From Cunninghamia lanceolata (Eukaryota > Streptophyta > Pinopsida > Cupressales > Cupressaceae), in NCBI GenBank assembly GCA_027924645.1, contig BSBN01001687.1, positions 310,001-374,000 on the forward strand: DNA of 64,000 nucleotides, read 5' to 3'. The position numbers were made by a program, and so were the translations under genes. Below the pieces are notes generated by a model, which saw nothing but the letters and a program-made list of their open reading frames with translations, was not told where the DNA came from and did no database searches. The number at the start of each line of letters is the position of its first letter. The first letter of the stretch is position 1. Below are positions 23,523 through 34,753 of this stretch, piece by piece.

Positions 23523-24066
23523 TGATGGAAGAGCATCCACGGTCAATGATTCTTCTAGGTTGGGCGTTGGAAAATGTGAAGCTACAGGAAATGGAGTTGG
23601 TGGTCATTATTGAAGGATGATTTTGGCAAATTTTGAGGGAAGGGAAAAAGGACGCATGGATTTTGCTGGAGAGGGTTGAGAAGACATTTTATTGCAGGTT
23701 TTGAAGGTGTGCTACAACAGAAATTGGATTATGGAATCCATGTTTGAAGATCAACAAATTTGAATGTTGAATATTGCAGATTGGAGACCAAATTTTACAG
23801 TGCAGGAGGATGGTTTGAAGTGGAAGCATCTATAGTTTGATTGTGATGTTGTTTTCTATCATACAATAGATTTATATCTATTTTGTAATGGTTTTCTTCA
23901 GCCTATATGGCTGCATACATTTATGTAATTAGTTTGCTTTGAAATTGTGAAACACTGTTGCAAGTTGAATAAAGAAGATCAATTCTAATGCTGCATATTT
24001 GTGCATCTTTGCTATTGGTAATTTGAATATGTTTGTGTGAGGGCTGTGTGAGTCCCATTTTCATTA
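23523..24066 (+). repeat. Chromovirus F 5' LTR
   Basis: 544 bp, TGATGGAAGAGC to TTTTCATTA; partner at 51215-51783. The 3' copy carries a short extra segment near 51310-51330 that the 5' copy lacks. Confidence 0.92.
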
Positions 24067-24067
24067 G

Positions 24068-24079
24068 TGGTATCAAAGT
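24068..24079 (+). other. Chromovirus F primer-binding site (mutated)
   Basis: TGGTATCAAAGT, one base after the LTR. It differs from the initiator-Met site TGGTATCAGAGC at two positions. Confidence 0.8.
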
Positions 24080-24161
24080 AGGTTGTTCTTGAGTCTGCAT
24101 GCAGATCACCGAATGTGAGGCAACTTGTAGCAGGACCTGTGAGTTGTGGGTGAAGATCAAA

Positions 24162-25230
24162 ATGCCTCCTAGAATTGCCCAACGTGGTAGAGGAAGAGGC
24201 AAAGGTGGTGGAGGAAGAGATCCTCCTAGAGATGAAATTAGAGCTCTTAGAAGGCAAATGGAAGCTTTGCAAGCAAAAGTTCATAGAAGAGATATGCAAA
24301 GAGAAGAAGATGATAGTGAAGAGGAAGCTGAAGAGGAATTTGAAGAGGAAGAAGAGGACCCAATAAATCCTGGAGAAAGTAGATTGTTGAAAGCTATTTC
24401 TTAGATTGGAAAGAAGCCAAAGGTGGAGGTTTCAAAATTTAATGGGAGCCTCAATCCATAAGAACTAATAGATTGGATTAATGACATGGAAGAGTTCTTT
24501 GAGTTTGAAGAGATTGAAGATCGTCATAGAGTGAGGTTTGTAAGGACAAAGTTAAAGGGACATACAAGCATTTGGTGGAGAGAAATCCAGCTTGAAAGAG
24601 GAAGGAGGGGGAAAGAAAAAATTACTAGATGGGTTAGAATGGTAGAGAAAATGAAAAGATAGTTTATTTCAGTGGATTATGAATTAGAGTTGCTAAAAAA
24701 AATGCAAAGTCTAAAACAAGGAACACGGACTGTGAAAGAGTACACAGAAGAATTCCATAAGGTCCTGATCAGAACAGGACATTTAGAAGCAAACAAGGAA
24801 AAAGTAGCTCGTTACATAAATGGGTTAAGACCAAGCATACAAGAGGAATTGGCATTGGTGAGGATGACCACCATTGAGCATGCTCACCAATTTTCATTAA
24901 AAGTTGAAGAAAGATTGAATAAAAAGTTTGAGAACAAACAAAGAGGAAGAGGTCGTGGTGGAAGAACCGGAGGAAGAGGTTATGAAGGAAATAAAAAAAA
25001 TTAGAAATTTGAAGATCAAGGCAGCAACAACAAAAACTAGAAATCAGACAATTTTTATCCTCCCAGAGATCAAAATGCAAGAGGTTGAGGAAGATCGAGT
25101 AGAGGATTTAGAAGAGGTGGTTTTCCAGGAACCTGTTATCGATGTGAAGAAGAGAGGCATAGAGCATATGAATGTCCACAAAATCAAGAAAGGAACAATA
25201 AGAGACCTGGGAATAATGCTAGAGCAGAAA
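24162..25230 (+). pseudogene. gag: Chromovirus F gag (broken)
   Basis: Starts MPPRIAQRGRGRGKGGG, the usual start of this gag group, at ATG 24162. An acidic stretch (EEEAEEEFEEEEE) follows, then the capsid core (ELIDWINDMEEFFEFEEI, VKEYTEEFHKVLIRTGHLEA, VARYINGLRPSIQEELALV), an RGRGRGG linker and an intact zinc knuckle CYRCEEERHRAYEC (25133-25174). It is interrupted by about seven stops but by no frameshift. Confidence 0.9.
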
Positions 25231-26337
25231 ATGTGAATGAGGAAGATGCAGAGTCATCACACTCCAAAGAAGTCAAAAGAGGACATGTCTTGGTGACTAG
25301 ACGAGCCCTGTTGAATGAAGACAATGAACCACTGCAGAGGAAGAACTTGTTTAGAACAATATGTAAGTGTGAAGGAAAGGTATGCAATGTGATCATTGAT
25401 AGTGGAAGTACTGGAAATCTAGTTTCTAAAGATATGGTAGAAAAATTGCAGCTTGAGAGAAGGAGACACCCAAATCCATACCGGATTGCGTGGATTTAGA
25501 ATGATCAGAAACTCTTGATCAATGAACAAAGTTTGGTAAGATTTAAGATAGGAGATTATTGTGATGAGATTTTATGTGATATAAATCCTATGGATTCTTG
25601 TCACATGTTGTTAGGGAGGCCGTGGCAATTTGATAGGAAGGCCATACATGATGGGTATGCTAACACATACTCAATAATGAAGAATGGAGTAAGGCATAAG
25701 TTGAAGCCACTCAAAGAAGAAATATGTAAGGTATGCCGTAATGCAAGAATTTGTTTGGTTGATGCTAGGAAATTTCTTGATGGTATAAGGCATGAGAATG
25801 TATGTTATGCTTTGATTCCAAAAGCTAACTCAAAATTGGAGGAAGATGTCCCTAGTGAAATTGCAGATTTGTTGCAAGAATTTGCTAATATTGTTTCAGA
25901 TAATGAACCTGACGGGTTACCACCTATGAGAAAGACAAGTCACCAAATAGATCTGATACCAGGAGCAAGTTTGCCTAATAAGGCAGCCCATAGAATGTCT
26001 CCTACATAAAGCAATGAGATGAATAAACAAGTCCAAGAATTGTTGCAGAAGGGCTTGATTCAAGAAAGTCTAAGTCCATGTGTAGTGCCTACTATTTTGG
26101 CACCAAAGAAAGGAGGAGAATGGAGTATGTGCACGGATTCACAAGCAATAAATAGGATCACCATCAAGTATAGGTTTCCATTACCAAGAATGGATGATAT
26201 CATGGATTATTTGAGTGGAGCTGAATACTTCAGCAAGATTAACTTGAAAAGTGGTTATCATCAAATAAGAATCAGAGAAGGTGATGAGTGGAAGACAGGA
26301 TTCAAGACTAAAGAAGGCTTTTATGAACGGTTGGTCA
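25231..26337 (+). pseudogene. pol: Chromovirus F protease and first half of RT
   Basis: Protease VIIDSGSTGNLVSKDM (about 25390) and HMLLGRPWQFDRKAIHDG, then the pre-RT linker, then [54 protein letters not shown]. Stops at about 25497 and 26007. The frame is cut at FYERLVM by the Copia-H LTR and resumes at 48827 with [13 protein letters not shown], so the catalytic YLDD box is 22 kb away. Confidence 0.92.
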
Positions 26338-26784
26338 TGTTGGTGTGAATAGAGGTTTCTCCTAACTAGTTTAGTTAATTTCCCTTTGTGTGGATAATTC
26401 ATATTATTTAACTATTTATTAGTTAAATAATATTTACACATCACACATAATTCACATGTTAAGTTGACTTTGTGAGTCTTCTAGATGTCACTAGTTGTTT
26501 CTAGTTGTAGTGAGTCGTCTTATCCTACACATGTGCTCTAGTTGGCATCCTATCCTTTAGTTGTCACATGTGATAGAAATGTGACACTTGTAACATGACT
26601 ACAACTCCTTGATAGTCATCCTTGTCTTTATAAGAAAGACTCTCTCATTGAATTTCATAATAGTTGATGACAACTTTGTATAGAATCGTTGCTCCATTGT
26701 TTTAGCATCTTCTCTGTTATCTTTGTGTGGAAGATTGTCTTGATTGCAGGGATCCTGGCTTGCTAAGTCACATTGACTCTTACA
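26338..26784 (+). repeat. Copia-H 5' LTR
   Basis: 447 bp, TGTTGGTGTGAATAG to GACTCTTACA. A TATA-like CTTTATAAGAAAG lies near 26625. Confidence 0.92.
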
Positions 26785-26796
26785 TAGTATCAGAGC
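26785..26796 (+). other. Copia-H primer-binding site
   Basis: TAGTATCAGAGC directly after the LTR; one base away from the initiator-Met site. Confidence 0.82.
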
Positions 26797-27705
26797 TAGA
26801 TCTACAATTTCCTTACCTAATTGGAGAGGTTTTTCTAGGAGCTATGTTTTAGGTGTGTCCTGGAGAAAATCGGACATCACCGTTGCGATCAGGAGGCCCA
26901 AATCGGTATAGAACTGGTGCAGGAGCACCTTGGGATTTCATGCCTCCATGAAGCAATTTTGTTAAATTATGCTTTAATATTGTGTCTTTGATGTAATAAG
27001 GTCAATTAAGACCACTTTATATGTGTTTGAGTCAATATTAGGTTGTTAGGTGGTTTATTAAGTCATAATACAAAAATGTTGTCATAGTTGTAAAAGTGCA
27101 AAAATCATGGAAGTTGAAGAGTCATCGATGGTTAGGAAGACATTTAAATGGTTGGTATTTCAAAAGTCAGTTAGGAATGGTTAGTTTTAGTTTAAATATG
27201 CTTAAATAAGCCTTGTTGAGGTGGAGAGAAGATAGATGGTATGAAATTTGGTGTTGAACAATAGAAATATACTATTTTTTCCTGTATTTTCAAGTGTTTT
27301 CTTGCTGTTACAGAGAATAGTACAGCTTGGTATAGCTTGTAAGTAATAATTTAAGCATTTGGATTGATGAAACATTTAATATTCTTTCATTTTCATTTGG
27401 ATTCATCATTTTTCATTAAGATTTGAACATTTGGCAGCCATTTTTCTAAAACTGGGAAAAAAACCTCTTGTTTTGGCATAGGAGATGCATAGGTGTTAGA
27501 GTTTGTAGAAAAGCTCTTGGGAAATGGTTTGAAGGGATTGGAAATGTTTAGGTAGACTATTTGTGACATGTTTGAGCTATTTTCATGGAGGTTTGAGGTT
27601 GGGGTTTTGAAATCCTAGTTGTGAGCCATTCAAACAAGCCTAATTAGGCCTAAATTGCAGCATAATAGTCCTATTTTGACCCTTGTGTTACAAAACACCC
27701 CCATC

Positions 27706-28110
27706 TGTTAGGGTTAGCCGGTAGAAGATATCAATTAAATGCAAATAAAGATTAAACAGAGAAATGAAAATACATAGAATTAATAACAGTGAGAGACAAG
27801 ATTTAACGTGGTTCACCCAAACTCGGGCTACATCCACCAAACAGAGAGTCCAATATTATTATCCAGTAAATCAAACTGATTACAATCAGCAATCCCTGCA
27901 ACTCAAAACTGCTGCAAATGCTACAACACAATACTCAAACCCTAACCCTTGGCCGCTTTTTATCAAGCCTTCTTGTAAGTTACAAAAATTAGGGTTTTCT
28001 TATGTCGGTCATAAAAAATAGGATTTTTTAAGTCGGCCCTAAAAAAAATTTTCGGCGAGGATACATGGCTAGTGTACAGTACTTTCCTGATCAGTCGCCA
28101 CCTACCAACA
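27706..28110 (-). repeat. Copia-2 3' LTR
   Basis: 405 bp, TGTTAGGG to CTACCAACA on the plus strand. It lacks the GC-rich block seen in Copia-1 (left LTR) and K. Confidence 0.95.
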
Positions 28111-28121
28111 ATCTCCCACTT
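28111..28121 (-). other. Copia-2 polypurine tract
   Basis: Minus strand AAGTGGGAGAT adjoining the 3' LTR, identical to that of Copia-1. A near-copy of the motif lies about 40 bp further in. Confidence 0.85.
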
Positions 28122-28247
28122 GGAGACTGATCAGGCTCCACACCAAACAATCTCCCACTTGGAGACTGATCCTGGACGACACCGCTGCGCATGCAGCTCC
28201 CACTGGAAATAAGAACCCTGGACGCTACTGTTCAATTTTTATTGTTT

Positions 28248-30125
28248 TCAGTCTAGAAGACCAATCGAAGCTGAAGAGGAGCTCAGCTTCTCCCTTGTCA
28301 TGGCCTTTGTAAACATATCTAATGGATTTTCATCTGTATGTATCTTTTCCAACCGTAACTGTCCATTATCCAACACCGACCGAATAAAGTGATACCTCAA
28401 TTGTATGTGTTTGGTCTTTGAATGCAAGGCAGAATTCTTTGCAAGATGTATGGCACTCTGATTGTCTATATACAAAGAACTGTTAGCCTGTTGTTTGCCC
28501 AATTCTTCCATGAAAGATTGCAGCCATATCATCTCCTTGCTTGCCTCTGTTGCAGCGACATATTCTGCCTTTGTGATGGATAAAGCAACCACCTTTTGCA
28601 ACCTAGAAATCCAACTCACCGATGTTACACCTACAGTAAAGACATAACCTGTAGTACTCCGCCTGGTATCAATATCCCTTGCCAAATCTGAGTCTACATA
28701 ACCTGCTAAATCAGTATTAGAGCCCCCAAAACATAAGTGTTTATTAGATGTACCTCTCAAATATCTGAGAATCCATTTTACCGCATTCCAATGCTCAAAT
28801 CCGAGATGACTCATATACCTGCTAACGACTCCGACAACATGTGCAATATCCGGTCTCATGCATACCATGGCATACATTAAACTGCCTACAGCTGAAGCAT
28901 AGGGTACCTTGGACATTTTTTCTTCCTCCTCTTGTGTCTTTGGACACATCTCCTTAGTCAATTTCAAATGACTAGGCAAAGGTGTACTGACAACTTTGGC
29001 ATTCTCCATATGGAATCTCTGCAACACCTTTTCAACATAAGCAGCCTGAGATAGAGTCAATTTTTTGTTCTTCCTATCTCTGCAAATTTTCATACCAAGG
29101 ATTTGTTTTGCTGCCCCTAAATCCTTCATATCAAATGACTATGATAACTGATGTTTTAACTCTCTGATGTGATCCATGTTAGACCCAGCTACAAGCATGT
29201 CATCAACATATAAACATAACATAATGTAGCTGTCATTATCCAACCTCTTAAAATAAACACAATGGTCAGAATTACACCTACTGTAGCCTTGCTCAGCCAT
29301 AAAACTATCAAATTTCAAATACCATTGCCGAGGTGCTTGTTTCAGGCCATACAAGCTCTTCTTCAATCTGCACACTTGTTTCTCCTTACCTTTGACCTCA
29401 AATCCTTGTGGTTGTGCCATGTATATCTCCTCCTCCAAATCACCATAGAGAAAGGCAGTTTTCACATCTAGCTATTCCAAATGCAAATCTTCAGCAGCCA
29501 CAATACTTAAAATAGTACGAATAGAAGTCATCTTGACAACCGAAGAAAATATCTCATCAAAATCAATGCCCTGTTTCTGTGCAAATCCTTTTACAACTAA
29601 CCTGGCCTTAAATCGTTTCTTACCTCCATCTTCCTCTTTCAGCCTATAAACCCATTTGTTTGGTAAAGCCTTTTTACCTACAGGTAACTTACATAATTCC
29701 CAAGTCTGATTTTTCAGCAAGGAGTCCATTTCTTCTTGCATGGCAAGCTCCCACTGAACTTGTGTATTCACCTGCATAGCTTCATCATACCCTTCTGGTT
29801 CACCAGCATCTGTTAACAAAATAGAATACAAAGAGGGAGAAAACCTTTCAGGAGGTCTACTTATCCTTGTTGACCATCTAACATTCACTGGAGTTTGTGG
29901 TATTTCTGGTTGCTGTTGCGGAGCATGAGGAGCCACTGGAACATCACTATTTGGAGTATCATCCAGCACCACATAATCCTTTTCTTTCTTCTCATGCTGC
30001 TGCAACTGATCTTTGTACAACACCTTCTCATTGAATATAACATCCCTGCTTCTCACAATTTTCTGATTTTCAAAATCCCAAAGCCTATAACCAAATTCAT
30101 CAATGCATATCCAACGAAGGTACAT
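28248..30125 (-). pseudogene. pol: Copia-2 RT and RNase H region
   Basis: From the linker after integrase (VRSRDVIFNEKVLYKDQ) through RT ([50 protein letters not shown]) to RNase H (SKEMIWLQSFMEELGK, KTKHIQLRYHFIRSVLDNGQ, EKIHTDENPLDMFTK). All pieces are in one frame. It is broken by two stops: one at the Gln before LDVK, and one at the Gln before SFDMK. The catalytic YVDD is intact. Confidence 0.95.
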
Positions 30126-31645
30126 TTTTTTGATTTCGCATCCAGCTTGGTTCTATTTTCAGAATCTATATGTGCAAATGCTTCACAGCCGAATGTTTTC
30201 AGAAAAGAATAACTCACCTTCTTTCCAGTCCATGCTTCCTCTAGAATACCACAGCCCAAAGAAACTGAGGGACCTCTGTTAATTAAATATACAGCAGTGT
30301 TGACAGTCTCTGCCCACATGTTTAAAGGCAGTCCAGCATGCAATCTCATGGTCCTTGCACGCTCCATTATTGTCCTATTCATGCATTCAGCCACTCCATT
30401 TTCCTGTGGAGTCCCTGGAACCATTTTCTGCCTACGAATTCCATTAAAGGAACAATAATCTTCAAATTCTTTGCTGTAATACTCACCGCCATTATCAGAT
30501 CTGAGACATTTTAATCTTTTACCTGTCTCATTTTCAACCAAGCTTCTCCATTTCTTAAATGTTTCAAATACATCAGATTTTTGTCTAAGGAAATAAATCC
30601 AGACCTTCTTAGTTGCATCATCTATGAATGTAACATAATACCGAGAGCCACCGAAAGAAGATACCTGAGCTAGTCCCCATACATCTGTATGCACAAGCTC
30701 CAACTTTTCATTTTTCTTTTGCTTCCCATCTCTGAGAAAACTGACTCTCTTTTGTTTTCCATACACACAACTTTCACAGAAATCCATATTAATACATTTC
30801 AGACCTGGTAAAACTTTCTTAGAATGAAGTACCTTCATACCTTTTTCAGTCATATGCCCAAGTCTGTTATGCCACAGTGTTGTTTCAGAACCTGCAGCAA
30901 CTTTTCTAGTCTCTTCCTGCAAACCTGCAACAACTGTTCCTAAACCTGTTTGTTTTTCCTCTATAACATCTAAAGTAGAAGGAACAGTATGACCTGTACA
31001 AAGATATAAGGTGCCTACTTTTACACCTTTTGCTACTACTAAGGCACCTTTTGAAACCTTCCAATTTTTATCAGTAAATGTAACAGTACAACTTTGTTCA
31101 GTTAGCTGCCCTGCTGAAATTAAATTCCTATTGAGCCTTGGAACATGCCTCACCTCTTGTAGTAGCCAATGATTCCCATTCTGCAGCTTAATCTTGATTC
31201 TTCCCTTTCCAACAATCTGACAGGGTTCGTTATCTCCCAAATAAACCAGCCTAAAATCCCCTTGGACATAATCAAGAAAATAACTTCTATGGGGCGTAGC
31301 ATGAAATGAGGCCCCTGAATCTAAAACCCATGAATCATCAGCATTATCTAGGGAAAGAATCAAAACATCATCTTCAGATTTATTACTTACCACATTTGCT
31401 TCCTTATTGCCTTCTTGTTTGTCTCCTTCTTTATTTTTCTGAGACCAGCAATCTTTCTTTAGATGACCTGGTTTTCCACAGTACCAGCAATCCTTCTGTC
31501 CTTTGGTTTGGGATCTTTTGTCCTTTGATTTTCCTCGTGACTTCCCATGATCTCCAAAACCTTTTCCTCTCTCCTTTGATCTGCCCCTACTTTCTGCATT
31601 CAAAACACTGCCTGATTTGGATCCACCTGAGCTTTTCTTACGAAT
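30126..31645 (-). pseudogene. pol: Copia-2 gag end, protease and integrase
   Basis: A continuous frame of about 500 codons. It contains the Arg/Lys-rich end of Gag, an intact zinc knuckle CWYCGKPGHLKKDC, protease with WVLDSGASFHATP, the integrase zinc domain (HNRLGHMTEKGM, CESCVYGKQKR) and core (FIDDATKKVWIYF, SDNGGEYYSKEF, PQENGVAECMNRT). One deleted base near 30110 shifts the frame just before the segment that reads IDEFGYRLWDF. Otherwise the catalytic residues are present. Confidence 0.95.
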
Positions 31646-32203
31646 TTACTCACTCAGAATAACACCAACAACATCATCAAATTTTAGCGTATTTGAACCA
31701 GAAACAGAGTTACTAACCGCCATTACCAAACTATCCCAGCTTTCAGGCAATGAACATAATATCAAGAGAGCTCTAACTTCTTCATCAAATTTTACATTCA
31801 CAGAAGTCAATTGACTGACAATCATATTAAATTCATTTAAATGACCTGTCACAGATCCACCTTCAACCATTTTCAAATTAAACAACTGCTTCATGAGAAA
31901 TACCTTATTTGAGGCTGAGGTTTTTTCATACAATTTAGCCAAAGCTTTCATCAGACCATCTGTTGTTTTCGCTTCCGTTATATTGAATGCCACCAATGGT
32001 GCCAGGCACAACCGAATGGTTCCCAGTGCCTTTCTGTCAAGAAGATTCCAATCCTCATCTGACATTGTTGCCGGTTTCCTGGCTACTCCTTCCAACGGCC
32101 TCCATAAATCCTTTTGATAGAGGTAATCTTCCATCTGCATCTTCCATAACTGATAGTTTTGCCCATTGAATTTATCAACCTTCATTTTACCCTCATCCGC
32201 CAT
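31646..32203 (-). pseudogene. gag: Copia-2 gag (N-terminal part)
   Basis: ATG at 32203 gives MADEGKMKVDKFNGQNYQLW. The core continues through YQKDLWRPLEGVARKPATMS to the stop at 31646, just after VGVILSE. The downstream frame is the same, so this is one nonsense mutation in an otherwise continuous Gag. Confidence 0.94.
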
Positions 32204-32255
32204 TGCTCCCACTCAACTGTGAGACTTTCCTACAGACAATAATCGAACACAACCC

Positions 32256-32267
32256 GCTCTGATACCA
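32256..32267 (-). other. Copia-2 primer-binding site
   Basis: Minus strand TGGTATCAGAGC (initiator tRNA-Met), two bases inside the 5' LTR. Confidence 0.95.
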
Positions 32268-32269
32268 CT

Positions 32270-32684
32270 TGTTAGGGTTAGCCGGCAGAAGATATCAATT
32301 AAATGCAAATAAAGATTAAATAGAGAAATAGAAATACACAGAATTAATAATAGCGAGAGACAAGATTTAACATGGTTCACCCAAACTCAGGCTACATCCA
32401 CCAAACAGAGAGTCCAATATTATTATCCAGTAAATCAAACCGATTACAATCAGCAATCCCTGCAACTCAAAACCGCTGCAAATGCTACAACACAATACTC
32501 AAACCCTAACCCTTGGCTGCTTTTTATCAAGCCTTCTTGTCGGTTACAAAAATTAGGGTTTTCTTATGTCGGTCATAAAAATAGGATTTTTTAAGTCAGC
32601 CCTAGGATTTTTAAAGTCGGCCCTAAAAAATCCAACACTTTACTAGTGTACAGTACTTTCTTGATCAGTCGCCACCTACCAACA
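32270..32684 (-). repeat. Copia-2 5' LTR
   Basis: 415 bp, TGTTAGGG to CTACCAACA on the plus strand; partner of 27706-28110. Confidence 0.95.
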
Positions 32685-33043
32685 CCATCTACATCTGAAG
32701 TATGTTGTGTAAGAGGATAATAGGTATCCAAAACATTTTTTAGTTCATGGGTTTGAGTTGTTTCTTGCATATTATGTCAAAATTACCCCTTTTGTTGTTC
32801 TACTAGGCCTAGTCAAGAACGGGAAAGTCAAATTTAGAGCCTTTCCGTACAAAGTAAGTCTATTTGATTTTGAGGTATGTTGAAATATGGCCAAATGGGT
32901 TTCCTAAACATGTTTTCTTTCTTAGAGATCAGGCCTGCATCAGGAGTTATGCCAATTTTGCCTTTTTGAAAGGCTACAAGGAAGACCAAGGGTTTGTGAA
33001 GGAAAACCCACCTTTTGATGACCAAAGGCATTTGTTTAAGGTT

Positions 33044-34587
33044 TGATGTAAAGGAAGAGGAGGCTAGAAACACAATCCAAAAGGTTGCATTTGGTTTGAT
33101 TTGATGACTGTCCCAAAAAGGCTAACTGTCCCCTTAATTGACATGTTTAACAAGAGAGGTAAAATTCCCAAATGAAGGATAGATGGAAACCCCAACTTGC
33201 AAACCATCCTAACATCCTTGGATCAATTTCTCTTGGCAGTCTAGAACCACTCAAGGCCATAAAAGATCATGGTTAAACACCCACCTATCCTTTTAGTCAC
33301 AACTAGCCCTATGTGCTTGTAGCCCTTGGAGAGAGGTTTTTCAGGCATAACTCACAAACTACTAATCAAACCACTAAAAAAATTAGCTTTTTAGATACCC
33401 ATTAAGCTCTTGCACAATATATATAACATGCAGGGGTGGTTGTTTTAGACCAAATGCCCCTAAAATTGACTGTACCTGTTGTTCTAGGCTTAATTAGGAC
33501 AACTGAAGTAGTAAATTTGACATAACTTTCTGAAAATGACTCAAACCCACAAAAGAAATGGCTTTTTAGATACCCATATGGCTCTTACACAACATATCTA
33601 ACATGTAACCAAGGTTTATTTGGAACACATGCCTCCAAAATTGACTGCACCCTGCTGTCCTAGGCCTAATTAGGCCTCTTTTGCAAAGCAACTATGAGAA
33701 ATACCTCTTCCCAACTCTCCCAACCTGGTCTAGGGCCTCAATCAAGTTCAAAATAGATATATTTCACTAATTTTAAGGTTGTTGGGCTACTATACTTCTC
33801 TCATGCATCAAACTTATACTCTAGCTATGCAAGAATGTCTAATACATGAGGTTATTAGGCCAAGTTTGTGTGAACAGTAGCTAAAACTCTATCCCTTGCT
33901 TTCACCATGAAAGCTCATTTGAGAAAACACCTAACTAACCTCATTCCATCCATTTTTTGTTGGTGCAGTAGATGGAATGGGTCAAAAACCCATCAAACTT
34001 CTTAAACCCTCAAAACAAGGGTTTTAGGACAGTTTTTACCAAAACGATGATAAAATTGCTAGACAGTGATAAAAATTCCTCTAACCACTTGCAAGGCAAA
34101 GGTTACTCAGTCCTTGACAAAGTTATGTTCATTGGAGATCATGACAAGACTATACGGTCACGTACAATAGACTGTAGTAGTGAAGGAACAATGAAAAATA
34201 CAGAAAAAAAAGGAAAATCTTTGTTATTTCTCCTCAAACATTGTCTTCTCCACACATTCACCTTGAAAATCATATCAATGAATGTATACAATGAAAAACT
34301 CTTCCTACCTATCTTTTTCTTCATGGGAAAAAGCATGAAAATGGCTAAAATTAGCCTTACATGACTACAACCCAAAAAACATGAAAATGGCTAAAATTAG
34401 CCTTACATGACTGCAACCCAAAAAGACATGCCTAAAAACATGGCAAAATCAGACTTTCACCACTACCACTACTTGGATATGCCTTTAGTGGCTTTTATTA
34501 CATCATTTAAAACAAAACTCCACCTATGCTTAAAATAGAGACCAAAAATTCAAAAAATTGCTTTGAGGTCTAGGTGCCCCTACACCA
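33044..34587 (-). repeat. Element D 3' LTR
   Basis: 1544 bp, TGATGTAAAGG to CCTACACCA on the plus strand. It includes a private 46-bp tandem duplication (34334-34379 and 34380-34425) that the other LTR lacks. Confidence 0.93.
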
Positions 34588-34600
34588 TACAACCCCCATA
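34588..34600 (-). other. Element D polypurine tract
   Basis: Minus strand TTATGGGGGTTGTA-type tract directly before the 3' LTR start TGGTGTAGGGG. Confidence 0.6.
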
Positions 34601-34753
34601 AAAGAAAAATCATGTCCCATGAGGACTAAATTGCCTTAAACCTATCTCTGTCATTGCATCTCTTTGCCTTACATGTGCTCCTTGTCTCAGAAATCTGGTC
34701 TTGGCTTCATATCTTGCATTGTTGATTTTGTGTGCACCCTACCATTGCCACAT

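Larger units (their letters stand above)
27706..32684 (-). mobile_element. Copia-2: least decayed full-length copia copy
   Basis: LTRs 27706-28110 and 32270-32684; TSD CCATC at 27701-27705 and 32685-32689. Minus-strand gag-pol is interrupted by only three clear stops (near 31646, 29470 and 29137) and one frameshift (near 30110). The two LTRs differ mostly by C/T or G/A changes in the aligned part, plus an indel region near the end. Same family as Copia-1 and K. Confidence 0.96.

Noticed and set aside
30053..31603. Longest clean frame in the Copia-2 region, as a possible host gene
   Set aside because: It contains a copia zinc knuckle, D-S-G protease and integrase motifs, lies between paired LTRs, and is in frame with gag upstream. 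It is element coding sequence.
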